DNA from: Plantactinospora sp. BC1
GTDB lineage: Bacteria; Actinomycetota; Actinomycetes; Mycobacteriales; Micromonosporaceae
DNA length: 64,000 nt
Direction of reading: 5' to 3'
Assembly: GCF_003030345.1 (NCBI RefSeq)
Contig: NZ_CP028158.1
Coordinates: 4,526,001-4,590,000 of the forward strand
The notes beneath the pieces were generated by a model. The model had not been told where the DNA came from. It saw only the letters and a list, made by a program, of their open reading frames with translations, and searched no databases. Numbering within the stretch: position 1 is the first letter of the stretch; every line of letters starts with the position of its first letter. This document shows, one piece after another, positions 52,625 through 61,750 of the stretch. The position numbers and the translations under genes are program-made.

Positions 52625-55564
52625 ATGGTTGACATCTCGACTCGGGAAGCCGAGGTGCTCGCGTTGGTCGGCGAGCACCTCAGCAACGCCGAGATCGGGG
52701 CCCGGCTGTTCATCTCGGTGCGTACCGTGGAGACCCACGTCTCGTCGCTGCTGCGCAAGCTGGAGGTCCCGGATCGGCGTGCGCTCGCCCAGCGGGTGCC
52801 TGAGGAGGCCGTCGCCGGCCCGGCCCAGCCGGTACCGGTCCTGCCGGCCCCGCTGACCTCGTTCGTCGGTCGGGTGCGCGAGCGGACCGAACTGACCGAG
52901 CTGATCAAGGCGCACCGTCAGGTGACCGCGGTCGGCCCTGGTGGCGTGGGCAAGACCCGGCTCGCGCTGGCGGTGGCCTCGGAAGCCGCTGGCGAGTACC
53001 CCGACGGGGTATGGTTCGTCGACCTGGTCCCGGTCGCCGATCCTGGCATGATCGCGACTGCCGTCGCCGGGGCGCTCGGCCTCGGCGAGCAGCCCGGCCG
53101 GGACATGACCGGGTCCGTCGTTGCCGCGTTGGCCGGCCATCACGCGTTGCTGGTCCTGGACAACTGCGAGCACGTACTGGACGGGGTGGCGCCGCTGCTC
53201 GAGCGGCTGTTGGCAGCGTGCCCCGGGGTGACGGTGTTGGCGACCAGCCGGGCCCGGCTGATGGTGCCGTTCGAGCGGGTGTACCAGGTGCCACCGCTGT
53301 CGCTGGCTGTCGACGGTGGATCGGACGCGATCGCGTTGTTCATGGAGCGGGCGGCGGCGGTGGGCTGGCCGCTGGATCCGCCACTGCGCGAGCAGGTCGC
53401 CTCGATCTGCGAGCGTCTGGACGGCATGGCGCTGGCGATCGAGCTGGCCGCCGCTCGGTATCCCACGCTCGGGCTGGACGGCATCACCACCGCGCTGTCC
53501 CATCCGCTCCGGATGCTGACCGGCGGATCCCGGGCCGATGAGCGGCACCGTTCGGTGCGGGCGGTACTGGACTGGAGCCACGCCCTGCTGGAGCCGGCCG
53601 ATCGGGTGCTACTGCGCCGGGTGTCGGTGTTCGTGGCACCATTCACCGCGCAGGCGGCGGCGGAGGTCACCGGAGCCGAGCACGTAGCGGAGGGCGCCGG
53701 GTTCGAGGGCGCGGCGGAGGGCGCCGGAGCCGAGTACGCGGCGGAGGGCGCCAGGTTCGAGGGCGCAGGGGAGGGCGCAGGGGCCGAGGAGGGTCTTGTC
53801 GCCGAGGGGCTGGCGCGGCTCGCCGAACAGAGCCTGCTGGTGGTGACGGCCTCCCCGGGCGGCACCCGGTACCGGGCGCTGGAGACCATCCGCCAGTACG
53901 GGACGGAGCGGCTCACCGAGGCCGGTGAGCTGGTTGACGCCCGGTCCCGGCACCTGCGCTGGTGCTTGGCCAAGGCCGCTGGGCTGACGGAGACGGGGGC
54001 GGACTGGCGGGTCCGCTTCGACGCGGTGGCCGACGACCTCCGTGCCGCCCTCGCCTGGGCGGCCGACCGGGCAGAGCAGCGCGCGGACGCCTGTCGCCTC
54101 GCCCGGTTCCTGGCAGAGCTGACCTTCACGCGTCACCTGACCGCCGAGTCCCAGCAGCGCTACGAGCAGGCGGCCGCGCTCGCCGACGACCCCGCGGTCA
54201 CCGCGTCGATGTACCGGCAGGCCGCGGCCGTGGCCGGCTGCCGGACGATCGGTGACGACATGTACCGGCTGCGGCGCGCTGCCGCCGACGCCGCCGGTCG
54301 GGCCGGTGACACCGCTGGCGCGGCGGGTGACCTGGCGACCGCCGCCACCATCGCCTACCGCTTCTCGAGCAAGTTCGTGCGGATCCCGTCCCCGGCGGAG
54401 GCGCTCGCGCTGCTCACCGAGGCGCGACAGCTGGCCGGCGACGACCCGGCCGCGCAGGCCGCGGTCTCATTGGCCGAGGCGGGAGTGCTCTCCGACGCGT
54501 TCGGTGCCGCCCAGGGCCCGCCGGACAACGCCGTACCGGAGACGATCGCGCGCGCCGAGCGGGCGGTCGAACTCGCCCGCCGGACCGGCGACCCGCTCGC
54601 CGAGTCGGCCGCACTCGACGCACTCACCGCCGCGCACAGCTGGGCCGGTGACACCTTGGCGGTCGCGGCCACGGCCCGGCGCCGGATCATGCTGCTCTCC
54701 GACACACCGGATACCCCGGCTGGTACCCACGAGCTGATCGACGCACTCGGCATGGTCACCGAGACGGGCCTCGGCGCCGGGGACGTGCCGGGCGCCCGGC
54801 GGTGGGCACGGGAACTGGCCGGCCATCCGGCGCTGGCCGAGGTCGGGCACCTCGCCACGTACCGGCTGCTGATGGTGGAGGCACTGGCCGGCAACGCCGC
54901 CGAGGTGCTGACCGGCAGTGTCCGGTTCCTCGACGGGTGGCGGCGGTCGGGCAGTCCGGCCCTGCCGGGCCTCGCTCCGGCGGCGGCCGGGGTGGCGATG
55001 ATCCACGGCCTGCGCGCCGACCAGGAGGCGAGGGGCGAGTGGCAGGAGATCCTGGACCAGTTCGGCACCTCGGCGGGCGGGCGTACCTACGGCTACGGGG
55101 CGGTCTTCGACGCGATGCTCCTGCTGCACCAGGGGCAGGCGCCGGAGGCGCTGGAGCGGGTGGCACCCGAGCCCGGCGAGGTGTGGAAGTGGGTCACCTG
55201 GATCTGGCTCCACTGGTACGTCGCACTGCGCGCCGAGGCCGCCGTACTCGCCGCGAGCCCTGACGCTCGCGACCGCCTGGCGGAGGCCCGGACCATCGTG
55301 GCCGGCAATCCGGTGGCCGATGCCATGGTGGCACGGGCCGAAGCCCTGCTGGACGGCGACCGGGCGGCACTGCTCGGCACGGCAGCGGCCTTCGAGGTGG
55401 CCGGCTGCCGCTACCAGTCCGGCCGGACTCTGCTGCTGGCCGGCGGCGCCGATGCCGAGCGCGGGGCGGCCGTGCTCCGCGAGCTTGGGCTCGCCCCGAC
55501 GGGCAGCGAGCCTGGGGTCGCCCCGATGGGCAGCGGCGTCGACGGGCTGGTTCGGCCCGGGTGA
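52625..55564 (+). CDS. N-terminal LuxR HTH fused to NB-ARC ATPase and TPR-like domain
   Basis: 979 aa from ATG. LuxR HTH lies at the N-terminus (STREAEVLALVGEHLSNAEIGARLFISVRTVETHVSSLLRKLEV, residues ~5-55), opposite to most LuxR/LAL proteins. ATPase: Walker A VGPGGVGKTRLA (~104) and Walker B HALLVLDNCEHVLD (~175). ~560-960: helical repeats. Between the ATPase and the repeats are two 18-residue tandem units rich in Glu/Gly/Ala (GAEHVAEGAGFEGA...). Expected to be an ATP-gated activator of the divergent VOC/DUF1801 genes and perhaps RidA. Confidence 0.92.
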   Translation: MVDISTREAEVLALVGEHLSNAEIGARLFISVRTVETHVSSLLRKLEVPDRRALAQRVPEEAVAGPAQPVPVLPAPLTSFVGRVRERTELTELIKAHRQVTAVGPGGVGKTRLALAVASEAAGEYPDGVWFVDLVPVADPGMIATAVAGALGLGEQPGRDMTGSVVAALAGHHALLVLDNCEHVLDGVAPLLERLLAACPGVTVLATSRARLMVPFERVYQVPPLSLAVDGGSDAIALFMERAAAVGWPLDPPLREQVASICERLDGMALAIELAAARYPTLGLDGITTALSHPLRMLTGGSRADERHRSVRAVLDWSHALLEPADRVLLRRVSVFVAPFTAQAAAEVTGAEHVAEGAGFEGAAEGAGAEYAAEGARFEGAGEGAGAEEGLVAEGLARLAEQSLLVVTASPGGTRYRALETIRQYGTERLTEAGELVDARSRHLRWCLAKAAGLTETGADWRVRFDAVADDLRAALAWAADRAEQRADACRLARFLAELTFTRHLTAESQQRYEQAAALADDPAVTASMYRQAAAVAGCRTIGDDMYRLRRAAADAAGRAGDTAGAAGDLATAATIAYRFSSKFVRIPSPAEALALLTEARQLAGDDPAAQAAVSLAEAGVLSDAFGAAQGPPDNAVPETIARAERAVELARRTGDPLAESAALDALTAAHSWAGDTLAVAATARRRIMLLSDTPDTPAGTHELIDALGMVTETGLGAGDVPGARRWARELAGHPALAEVGHLATYRLLMVEALAGNAAEVLTGSVRFLDGWRRSGSPALPGLAPAAAGVAMIHGLRADQEARGEWQEILDQFGTSAGGRTYGYGAVFDAMLLLHQGQAPEALERVAPEPGEVWKWVTWIWLHWYVALRAEAAVLAASPDARDRLAEARTIVAGNPVADAMVARAEALLDGDRAALLGTAAAFEVAGCRYQSGRTLLLAGGADAERGAAVLRELGLAPTGSEPGVAPMGSGVDGLVRPG
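53673..53780 (+). repeat. 54-bp tandem repeat inside regulator gene
   Basis: GAGCCGAG at 53673 and 53727 starts two 54-bp units, and a partial third follows. Encodes 18-residue E/G/A-rich repeats at ~350-388 of the regulator; likely a flexible spacer. Confidence 0.75.
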
Positions 55565-55697
55565 TAACTCGGGCTCGCGAATGCGGGCGGTCGGCTGGAA
55601 TACATGACGCAGGGTGTCGTGATTGGTTGGCAGGCTCGTCGACACGTGGGGAGCCGTTCCTGGCGTGCCCACACCTGCGAAAGAGCTGAGGCTGACA

Positions 55698-56093
55698 ATG
55701 GATCGAACGGCGGTCAACCCGTGGGCCTGGTCGGTGGAGTTGGGGTACAACCAGGGCGAGGTCGTCTCCGGGCACACCCGGACGCTGTACTGCGCCGGGC
55801 AGGCCGCGATGGGTGGCGACGGCCGACCCCGGCATGCCGGTGACCTGGCGGCGCAGTTGGCGCTGAGCCTCGACAACCTGGAAGCCGTACTCGCCGGGGC
55901 CGAGATGTCCCTCGCGAACCTCGTCCGGCTCAACGTCTACACCACCGACGTCGACGGGCTCTTCGCGCACTACGGCGTGCTGGCGTCGCGGCTGGGTGCC
56001 GCCGGGGTGGCACCGCCGACCACGATGCTCGGGGTGACCCGGCTTGCGATCCCCGACCTGATGGTCGAACTTGAGGGGACCGCCGTCGCGTGA
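55698..56093 (+). CDS. RidA-family protein
   Basis: 131 aa from ATG 55698; 25 in-frame residues upstream look non-coding. RTLYCAGQAAMGGDGRPRHAGDLAAQLALSLDNLEAVLAGAEMSLANLVRLNVYTTDVDGLFAHY and PPTTMLGVTRLAIPDLMVELEGTAVA are the YjgF/YER057c/UK114 pattern. The canonical RidA catalytic Arg (in NVKRATVY-type segment) is replaced in the form NLVRLNVYTTD with Arg two residues off, so imine deaminase activity is not certain. Last gene before repeat copy B. Confidence 0.87.
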   Translation: MDRTAVNPWAWSVELGYNQGEVVSGHTRTLYCAGQAAMGGDGRPRHAGDLAAQLALSLDNLEAVLAGAEMSLANLVRLNVYTTDVDGLFAHYGVLASRLGAAGVAPPTTMLGVTRLAIPDLMVELEGTAVA

Positions 56094-56103
56094 CGGCAGC
56101 CGG

Positions 56104-56205
56104 CCGCGGACGTCGCACAGATTCCGGGAAAGAGTGGCTTCCTGACCCCGCGAAGCCACTCTTTCCCGGGATTAGCGTCCCCCGCGCATCGTGGCGGGAG
56201 GTCAG
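56104..56205. repeat. 102-bp hairpin repeat, copy B
   Basis: Direct repeat of copy A (50831-50932). The stem change G to A in the left arm (GGAAAGAG) is matched by C to T in the right arm (CTCTTTCC), keeping the base pair; one further change gives a G-U. It starts 11 bp after the RidA stop and ends 13 bp before the methyltransferase stop. Confidence 0.9.
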
Positions 56206-56217
56206 CCCCGTTTACGC

Positions 56218-57390
56218 TTACCGTGCCCGCAGGACGACGATCTCCGGGTGGGTGCCGGAGAGGCTGATCGGGTACCGCTGCCGCAGGGCCAGCCCGGTCG
56301 CCTCCACATCGGGTAACTGGCCGTCCACGTCGGAGAGCAGCAGCACCGCGCGGCCGTTCGGGCGTAGCACCCGGCGCAGCTCCGTCCAGAACCGCCGCTG
56401 TTGCCCGGCCAGGATGCCGGCGAACGGCACCTGCCGGTCCCACGGCGGGTTGGTGAGCACCAGGTCGACGGCGTCGTCCGACAGTGGGATCCGGCCGGCG
56501 TCCGCGACCACCCAGCCGACCGGTGTGTCCCGGCCGTTGCCGGCGGCGATCGCGACGACGGCCCGGTCGATGTCACTGCCCACGATGGACAGACTCCGAC
56601 CGGAGAGAGCCGCCTCGACCGGTATCGTCCCGGCACCGCAGCAGGGATCGAGGAGCCGGTCGCCGTCCCGCGCCCCGACGAGCCGGACCAGCGCGGCGGC
56701 GACCGGCGGATGCAGGCTGCCCGGCCGGGACATCCGACGGTACGCGCGGCGGTGCAGCGGCCGGTCCGCGATCCGCAGCGCCACCAGCGCCCGGTCGTCG
56801 ACGAGGGTGACCCGCCAGGAGAGTCCGCCGGGCGGTGGCGCGACCCCGCCCCGTCGGCTGTGGTACGGCAGCCCGAGCGCGGCGGCGATCGGCTCGCCGA
56901 CCGCGTCCTCCAGATCGAACCGGGTGAAGTTGCGCCGCCCCAGGAACGACGCGGAGACGTCGATCCCGGACAGCGGTGCCCACTCGTCCGTGCCGGACAG
57001 TGGTGCCGAGCCGTCCGTGCCGGACAGTGGTGCCGAGCCGTCTGTCCCGGAAAGCCGGCGGTCGCGCATGCTGGAGGTCGGTTGTCGGGCAGCGCCACGG
57101 CAGCGGCGCCACCGGGTCAGCAACTCCCGCAGCGGCAACGTCGACGCGGCCTTGCCCAGCATCCGCAGATCGGCCCGGCTGCGGCCGATTCCGTACACGG
57201 CCGTGCCGACCAGGAAGATGTCGTCGGCGCAGCGCAGATCCAGTACCTCCGGACCGGGATCAACGCTGTCGAACCACACCTCACGGTGTGCGACCGCACT
57301 GACCCGGCCCACTTGAAGTGTTGCTATCTCGTCGGCCACCACCGGCTCGATGCCCCGCACCGTCCGCGCCACCAGGCGCGCGGCCGTCAC
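56218..57390 (-). CDS. THUMP-domain RNA methyltransferase (Trm14/RlmL-like)
   Basis: 390 aa from GTG 57390 (no clear SD). N-terminal THUMP-like part (RTVRGIEPVVADEIATLQV ... LDLRCADDIFLVG). C-terminal methyltransferase: LLDPCCGAGTIPVEAA (AdoMet loop), VGSDIDRAVV and catalytic DLVLTNPPWDRQVPF (NPPW, N2-guanine type). Should methylate guanine N2 in tRNA or rRNA. Three tandem 9-residue LSGTDGSAP-type repeats (DNA unit 27 bp, 56966-57046) interrupt the segment between the domains. Confidence 0.88.
   Translation of the reverse strand: MTAARLVARTVRGIEPVVADEIATLQVGRVSAVAHREVWFDSVDPGPEVLDLRCADDIFLVGTAVYGIGRSRADLRMLGKAASTLPLRELLTRWRRCRGAARQPTSSMRDRRLSGTDGSAPLSGTDGSAPLSGTDEWAPLSGIDVSASFLGRRNFTRFDLEDAVGEPIAAALGLPYHSRRGGVAPPPGGLSWRVTLVDDRALVALRIADRPLHRRAYRRMSRPGSLHPPVAAALVRLVGARDGDRLLDPCCGAGTIPVEAALSGRSLSIVGSDIDRAVVAIAAGNGRDTPVGWVVADAGRIPLSDDAVDLVLTNPPWDRQVPFAGILAGQQRRFWTELRRVLRPNGRAVLLLSDVDGQLPDVEATGLALRQRYPISLSGTHPEIVVLRAR
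56966..57046 (-). repeat. Three 27-bp tandem repeats within methyltransferase gene
   Basis: Units at 56966, 56993 and 57020 each start CCGGACAG on the plus strand. They keep frame and encode a Ser/Thr/Asp/Pro-rich nonapeptide between the THUMP and catalytic domains. Confidence 0.85.
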
Positions 57391-57450
57391 GACGTGACGA
57401 CGGTGCCAGGACGCGGTGTGGCCCCGGCGCGAGTACGCGCCGGCAACCGA

Positions 57451-57466
57451 AAGATCATTCGATCTT
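57451..57466. promoter_or_regulatory. AAGATC-ATTC-GATCTT dyad
   Basis: Perfect 6-bp arms in a short AT-enriched stretch 61 bp upstream of the methyltransferase start. Could be an operator or a weak hairpin; no regulator adjoins. Confidence 0.35.
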
Positions 57467-57588
57467 CTCCCACGTCGCGACTCGGGGCGACGCGTCGCCG
57501 CCCCGCATCGCTGGCGAGGGGTTGTCCGCAACCCGCCAGCGGTCGCGTCAGGCGAGGAAGAAGAAGTTCATGGCCTGGAGGATAGCGA

Positions 57589-58155
57589 TCAGGTCGGCGG
57601 CACGTCGCCGGATATTTTCGGCGCCGGGTCGTTCCGGAGCCGACTGTAGAGCCAACCGTCCCGCCACCGGCCGGCCCGGAACTCGACCGACCGCAGCACA
57701 CCCTCGCGGCGGAACCCGGCCTTCTCCAACGACCGCTGCTCCGCCGTGTTCTCCGGATGGGTGCCGGCCTGGATGCGCTCGGCCGGAGTGTGCGTGAACA
57801 GGTAGTCGCAGAGCAGCGCCTGGGCACGCCAGCCGATGCCCTGGCCGCGCCACTCGGGCAGCAGCGCGATGCCGATCTCCCAGAATCTCGCCACGCCGAA
57901 CCCGTCGGCGTGCCAGCCGACGAACCCGGCGGCGGTGTGTTCCTGCTCGGCGTCGGGATCCGGGGAACCGGTCTCGACGATCAGCCGGCTGTTCTCGGCG
58001 CCGAGGTAGCCGTCGGCGGCGTACCGGCGTACCGGCTCCTGGGCATCGCGGAAGCCGGCCCAGTCCAACCCGACCAGGCCCGGCTCGGTCAGGAAGCGTT
58101 GCAGCATCGGAAGGTCGTCCTCGCGTACCGGGCGGAGCCGTACGGATGCTGCCAC
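57589..58155 (-). CDS. GNAT acetyltransferase (RimJ/RimL type)
   Basis: 188 aa from GTG with AGGAG 7 nt upstream. VRLRPVREDDLPMLQRFLTEPG, EIGIALLPEWRGQGIGWRAQALLCDYLF (acetyl-CoA loop RGQGIG), and GTHPENTAEQRSLEKAGFRREGVLRSVEFRAGRWRDGWLYSRL, the N-terminal and small-molecule acetyltransferase pattern. Acceptor unknown. Confidence 0.92.
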   Translation of the reverse strand: MAASVRLRPVREDDLPMLQRFLTEPGLVGLDWAGFRDAQEPVRRYAADGYLGAENSRLIVETGSPDPDAEQEHTAAGFVGWHADGFGVARFWEIGIALLPEWRGQGIGWRAQALLCDYLFTHTPAERIQAGTHPENTAEQRSLEKAGFRREGVLRSVEFRAGRWRDGWLYSRLRNDPAPKISGDVPPT

Positions 58156-58242
58156 GGTCTGCTCCTACTCGGGTCGGTTGAGGAGGGGAAATAAGCCTCG
58201 CTCGTGCCGGACTCACAATCCTCAGCTGTTGTGCCCAGATCG

Positions 58243-59202
58243 TCAGTCGGTCGGCTGCGAATCGGGGTAACCCACCCCGCTGAGCCGTTCCGACACCTGC
58301 CAGAGCCGGGCCGTGGTGGCCTCGTCCAGGGCTCGGGCGGGGATCTGGGCCGGGGCGGGTCCACCGTGCAGTTCGCGGTAGCCGTCCGGGCCGTAATATC
58401 CACCGCCCTCGGCCGTCGGGCTCGTCGCGGCGAAGATCGCTGGCAGGGCGCCGGAGGGGATGTCCTGCCAGATCCCGGGCACGAGATAGATCAGCCGGTT
58501 CCGGATCCGGTTGAGCCGCAGCGAACCCCCGCCGTGGGTCGGGCCGGTCACCTGGAGGTTGGTGACGGCGGCACCCGGATGCGCGGCGTTGCTCAGGATG
58601 CCCCAGCCGCCCGCGGTGCTGCGTCGCTGGAGTTCCCGGGCGAACATCAGCAGGGCAAGCTTCGAGAGCCCGTACGCCCGCAGCGGCTGGTAGCGGCGCT
58701 CACCCTGGAGGTTGTCGAAGTCGAACCGCCCGATCCGGCTCATCAGGCTGCTGATCGACACCACCCGGGCGGCACCGGCGGCGCGGAGCAGCGGGAGCAG
58801 GTGACCGGTCAACGCGAAGTGCCCGAGATAGTTGACGGCGAACTGGAGTTCGTACCCGTCCTCGCTGAGCGCCCGGGGGCGCGGCGTCATGATGCCGGCG
58901 TTGTTGACCAGGATGTCGATCGGCCGACCCTGCTCGGTCAGCGCAGTGCCGCACGCGGCGATGCTGGCCAGCGATGCCAGGTCCAGGTGCTGGAGGCTCA
59001 GCTTCGCGCCGGGCACCTCGGCGCCGATCTCGGTGACGGCCCGCTCGCCCTTGGCCTGGTCGCGTACCGCGAGGATCACCTCCGCGCCGGCCCGGGCGAG
59101 CCGATGGCTGACGCCGAACCCGATCCCACTGTTGGCCCCGGTCACCACCGCGAGCTTGCCGGTCAGATCCGGTACGTCGATGTCAGGTGCGCGGTGCGGC
59201 AT
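58243..59202 (-). CDS. Short-chain dehydrogenase/reductase
   Basis: 319 aa. [68 protein letters not shown] and [18 protein letters not shown] (Tyr-x-x-x-Lys). Arg at the end of strand 2 (AVRD) favours NADP. The C-terminal [23 protein letters not shown] resembles retinol-dehydrogenase-like bacterial SDRs. Substrate unknown. Confidence 0.92.
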   Translation of the reverse strand: MPHRAPDIDVPDLTGKLAVVTGANSGIGFGVSHRLARAGAEVILAVRDQAKGERAVTEIGAEVPGAKLSLQHLDLASLASIAACGTALTEQGRPIDILVNNAGIMTPRPRALSEDGYELQFAVNYLGHFALTGHLLPLLRAAGAARVVSISSLMSRIGRFDFDNLQGERRYQPLRAYGLSKLALLMFARELQRRSTAGGWGILSNAAHPGAAVTNLQVTGPTHGGGSLRLNRIRNRLIYLVPGIWQDIPSGALPAIFAATSPTAEGGGYYGPDGYRELHGGPAPAQIPARALDEATTARLWQVSERLSGVGYPDSQPTD

Positions 59203-59248
59203 ACGATCATTATCGATGCTGGCCCGCCCTTCGTGGGGGGCGCGGCGT

Positions 59249-59440
59249 TCAGTGCCGCTCGGGCAGCCCGTTGACGAAGCATCGCCACGCGGCGGGCCGG
59301 AACGCGAGCGTGCCGCCGTGCCGGTCCTTGGTGTCGCGTACCAGCACCTGACCGGGTACGTCGACGGCGACCTCGACGCACGCCCCCTGGTTGCTGCTCC
59401 GGGTGCTCTTTCGCCAGGTGAGGATCGTCGGCTCAGTCAT
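59249..59440 (-). CDS. DUF397 protein
   Basis: 63 aa, ATG with GGAGG 6 nt upstream. [21 protein letters not shown] ... [25 protein letters not shown] is the full DUF397 pattern. It overlaps the XRE gene by 8 nt. XRE/DUF5753 plus DUF397 pairs occur in dozens of copies in actinomycetes and have been compared to toxin-antitoxin or differentiation switches (as with BldB/AbaA-like and WhiJ systems). Confidence 0.95.
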   Translation of the reverse strand: MTEPTILTWRKSTRSSNQGACVEVAVDVPGQVLVRDTKDRHGGTLAFRPAAWRCFVNGLPERH

Positions 59441-60311
59441 CGACAGCCTCCTTGATGATGGCGGCGAGCAGATCCTCGGAATCCTCCTGGCTGAGCGCCA
59501 GTTCCGAGAGCGTCTGCCAGGCGCCCTCATGGTCAGCCACTTCCACCGGCTTGTCCAGATAGAGCGCGCCGGTCAGGTTCTCGCTGTAGACGGTGGTGGG
59601 CTCGGGTGGGCGGGTGCCCTGCGTCGGGAAGTCGAAGATGTGGAACGAGTTGGAAACCGAGGCCCGGTGCGGCCCGACCGCGAACGGCAGCACCCGGACG
59701 GTGACCGAGGGGTGGCGGTTGCTGTTCGCGAGGTGGGCGAGTTGGGCCACCCAGGCGTCGTGGTCGGCGATGGGGCGGCGCAGTACCGCCTCGTCCACGA
59801 TCACTTCCAGGTCGGGGGCCTTCGGCTGGCGACGGGTCAGGATCCGTTGCCGTTCCAGGCGTAGCGCGACCTTGCTGGCGACCTCCTGCTCGGTGACCCC
59901 GGGCTTGGTCCGGATCACCTCGGCGGCGTACTCGGCGGTCTGCAACAGGCCGGGGATCAGCGACGACTCGAACTGGCGGATGCGGGCGGCGGTCGCCTCC
60001 ATGCCGACGTACAACTGGAACCAGGAGGGGATGACCTCGCCGTACGCGTGCCACCAGCCCTTGGCCTTGGACTCCTTGGCGAGGCTGAGCAGGACGTTGG
60101 TCATCTTCGGGTTGACGCCGTAGAGCCGGCACATCGCCTCGACGTCGTGCGTGCGTACCGTGGTCTCGCCGCGCTCTATCCGGTACATCCGGGCGCGGGA
60201 CCATTCCAGGATCTTGGCCGCCGGTTCGAGATTGATCCCGGCCTCCTCCCGGGCGATCTTCAAATGCCGGCCGAGTTGACGTTGCGGTACGGATGACGCG
60301 CGGTCGGCCAC
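59433..60311 (-). CDS. XRE-type regulator with DUF5753 domain (WhiJ-like)
   Basis: 292 aa from [60 protein letters not shown] (~13-66). DUF5753: [77 protein letters not shown] and the hydrophobic end. Forms the usual overlapping pair with DUF397. Related WhiJ proteins govern development in Streptomyces. Confidence 0.95.
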   Translation of the reverse strand: MADRASSVPQRQLGRHLKIAREEAGINLEPAAKILEWSRARMYRIERGETTVRTHDVEAMCRLYGVNPKMTNVLLSLAKESKAKGWWHAYGEVIPSWFQLYVGMEATAARIRQFESSLIPGLLQTAEYAAEVIRTKPGVTEQEVASKVALRLERQRILTRRQPKAPDLEVIVDEAVLRRPIADHDAWVAQLAHLANSNRHPSVTVRVLPFAVGPHRASVSNSFHIFDFPTQGTRPPEPTTVYSENLTGALYLDKPVEVADHEGAWQTLSELALSQEDSEDLLAAIIKEAVDD

Positions 60312-60489
60312 GATTCGCTCCCATCTCTTCTGGACAGTTTCGAACGACTGGAACGAGACAGCGATATCGGGTCGGGCGTATCGATGTCAATATTTTCCGG
60401 CAAATCTCGCGCCATACTGCTGACCGCACGGGCGTCGATGTCCAGACTCCTGCGCCCGGCTGCGGCTGGCGGCGACGTACAGTCCGTTG

Positions 60490-61107
60490 ATGGTGCGGGC
60501 GGCGGCGGTACCGGAGCGGCTGCGGTGGGCGGTCGAGTTGTTGCGGGTGGCCCCGGACGACCAGATCCTGGAGATCGGTTGCGGCAACGGGGTCGCGGTG
60601 TCGCTGGTCTGCGACCGGCTGGTCGGCGGGCGGATCACCGCGATCGACCGTTCGGTGGCGGCGGTCCGGCAGGCGGAGCGGCGCAACGTCGAGCACATCG
60701 CGGCGGGGCGGGCGGTCGTCCGGCTCGGTGCCCTGGAGGAGTTCGGCGCGCCGGAGGGGATCGGTGCGCTGGAGGAGTGTGGCGCGCCGGTGGGGTCCGG
60801 AGTGGACGGTGGGCGGTTCGACAAGATCTTCGCGGTCAACGTCAACCTGTTCTGGACCCGTTCGGCCGCCGCCGAGCTGACCCTGCTCCGCCGGCTCCTG
60901 CGGCCGGGCGGCGGGCTCTATCTCTGCTACGAACCGCCCGAGGCGACCCGGGTGGCGGAGCTGGTCAGGCGGCTGCCGGCGACGCTCTCGGCGCACGGGT
61001 TCGCCGCCACGGCGGTCACCTCGGCGATCACAGCCACCACCTCCCTGCTCTGCGTCAGCGGTCGGGCGGACCGGCGGCCGGAGGGGACGGGAGCGGGAGT
61101 CGGCTAA
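60490..61107 (+). CDS. Class I AdoMet-dependent methyltransferase
   Basis: 205 aa from ATG 60490. Motif I DQILEIGCGNGVAVSLVCDRL, acidic loop ITAIDRSVAAVRQAERRN, post-motif GGRFDKIFAVNVNLFW and LLRPGGGLYLCYEPP. Between motifs II and III a short repeat (GALEEFGAPEGIGALEECGAP) is inserted. Methyl acceptor unknown. Its stop overlaps that of the convergent MarR gene by 3-4 nt. Confidence 0.88.
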   Translation: MVRAAAVPERLRWAVELLRVAPDDQILEIGCGNGVAVSLVCDRLVGGRITAIDRSVAAVRQAERRNVEHIAAGRAVVRLGALEEFGAPEGIGALEECGAPVGSGVDGGRFDKIFAVNVNLFWTRSAAAELTLLRRLLRPGGGLYLCYEPPEATRVAELVRRLPATLSAHGFAATAVTSAITATTSLLCVSGRADRRPEGTGAGVG

Positions 61108-61583
61108 CCGACCCCGAACGGGACGCAGCCGCCCGCCGGCGGCTCGGGGTCGTCGGCGATGGCCTTCACCAGCAGCGCACTGCAGTGCGCGACGGTACGC
61201 AGCTCGTCGTCGGAGAGCCGGTCGAGGATCCGACGCATCTTCTCCGCCCCGGCCGTCACGAACCGGTCGACCAGGTCGCGCCCCGGCCCGCTCAGCTCGA
61301 TTCGGCGTACCCGGCGGTCGTGCGGGTCCTCGCGGCGGGTGACCAGGCCCTGCGCGACCAGTCGGTCCACCATCCCGGTCATGGTGGCCAGGCTCACACC
61401 CATCGCGGTGCTGAGTTCCTGACCGGCGATGCTGCCGTGCGCCGAGAGCACCAGCAGCGCCTTGAGCTGTGGCAATGTCAGATGCAGCGTGAACAGCGGA
61501 TTCGCCGGGTCATTGGCGAAGAGATGCTGCATCTCCCGCTGCGTCTCCATGATCTGGGCGATGAGATCGTGCCGGTTACCCAT
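61104..61583 (-). CDS. MarR-family regulator
   Basis: 159 aa from ATG 61583 with GGAGGG 4-9 nt upstream. Winged helix: LTLPQLKALLVLSAHGSIAGQELSTAMGVSLATMTGMVDRLVAQGLVTRREDPHDRRVRRIELSGPGRDLVDRF, with the DxRxxR wing. Divergent from a DHA2-type exporter with a dyad between them, the classic MarR-exporter arrangement. Probably relieved by a drug-like ligand. Confidence 0.93.
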   Translation of the reverse strand: MGNRHDLIAQIMETQREMQHLFANDPANPLFTLHLTLPQLKALLVLSAHGSIAGQELSTAMGVSLATMTGMVDRLVAQGLVTRREDPHDRRVRRIELSGPGRDLVDRFVTAGAEKMRRILDRLSDDELRTVAHCSALLVKAIADDPEPPAGGCVPFGVG

Positions 61584-61702
61584 CGATCCCTCCAGAGCAC
61601 GAGACGGCGGCAACGGTCGGCCGCAACGCGGCCACGCCCTCCGCGGTCAGCGGAGGTTACCAGGGATGTGCCAGCCCCAGAATACTTCGCTGTGAGCGAA
61701 CT

Positions 61703-61719
61703 GTTAGTGTCAGCCTAAC
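61703..61719. promoter_or_regulatory. MarR operator candidate
   Basis: GTTAG, 7-nt spacer, CTAAC, inside AT-richer DNA with TTTATATCC downstream (a possible -10 for the exporter). It is the only clear dyad between MarR and the MFS gene. Confidence 0.6.
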
Positions 61720-61750
61720 TTTATATCCACGGGGAAAAGGAGCGAGCCGC

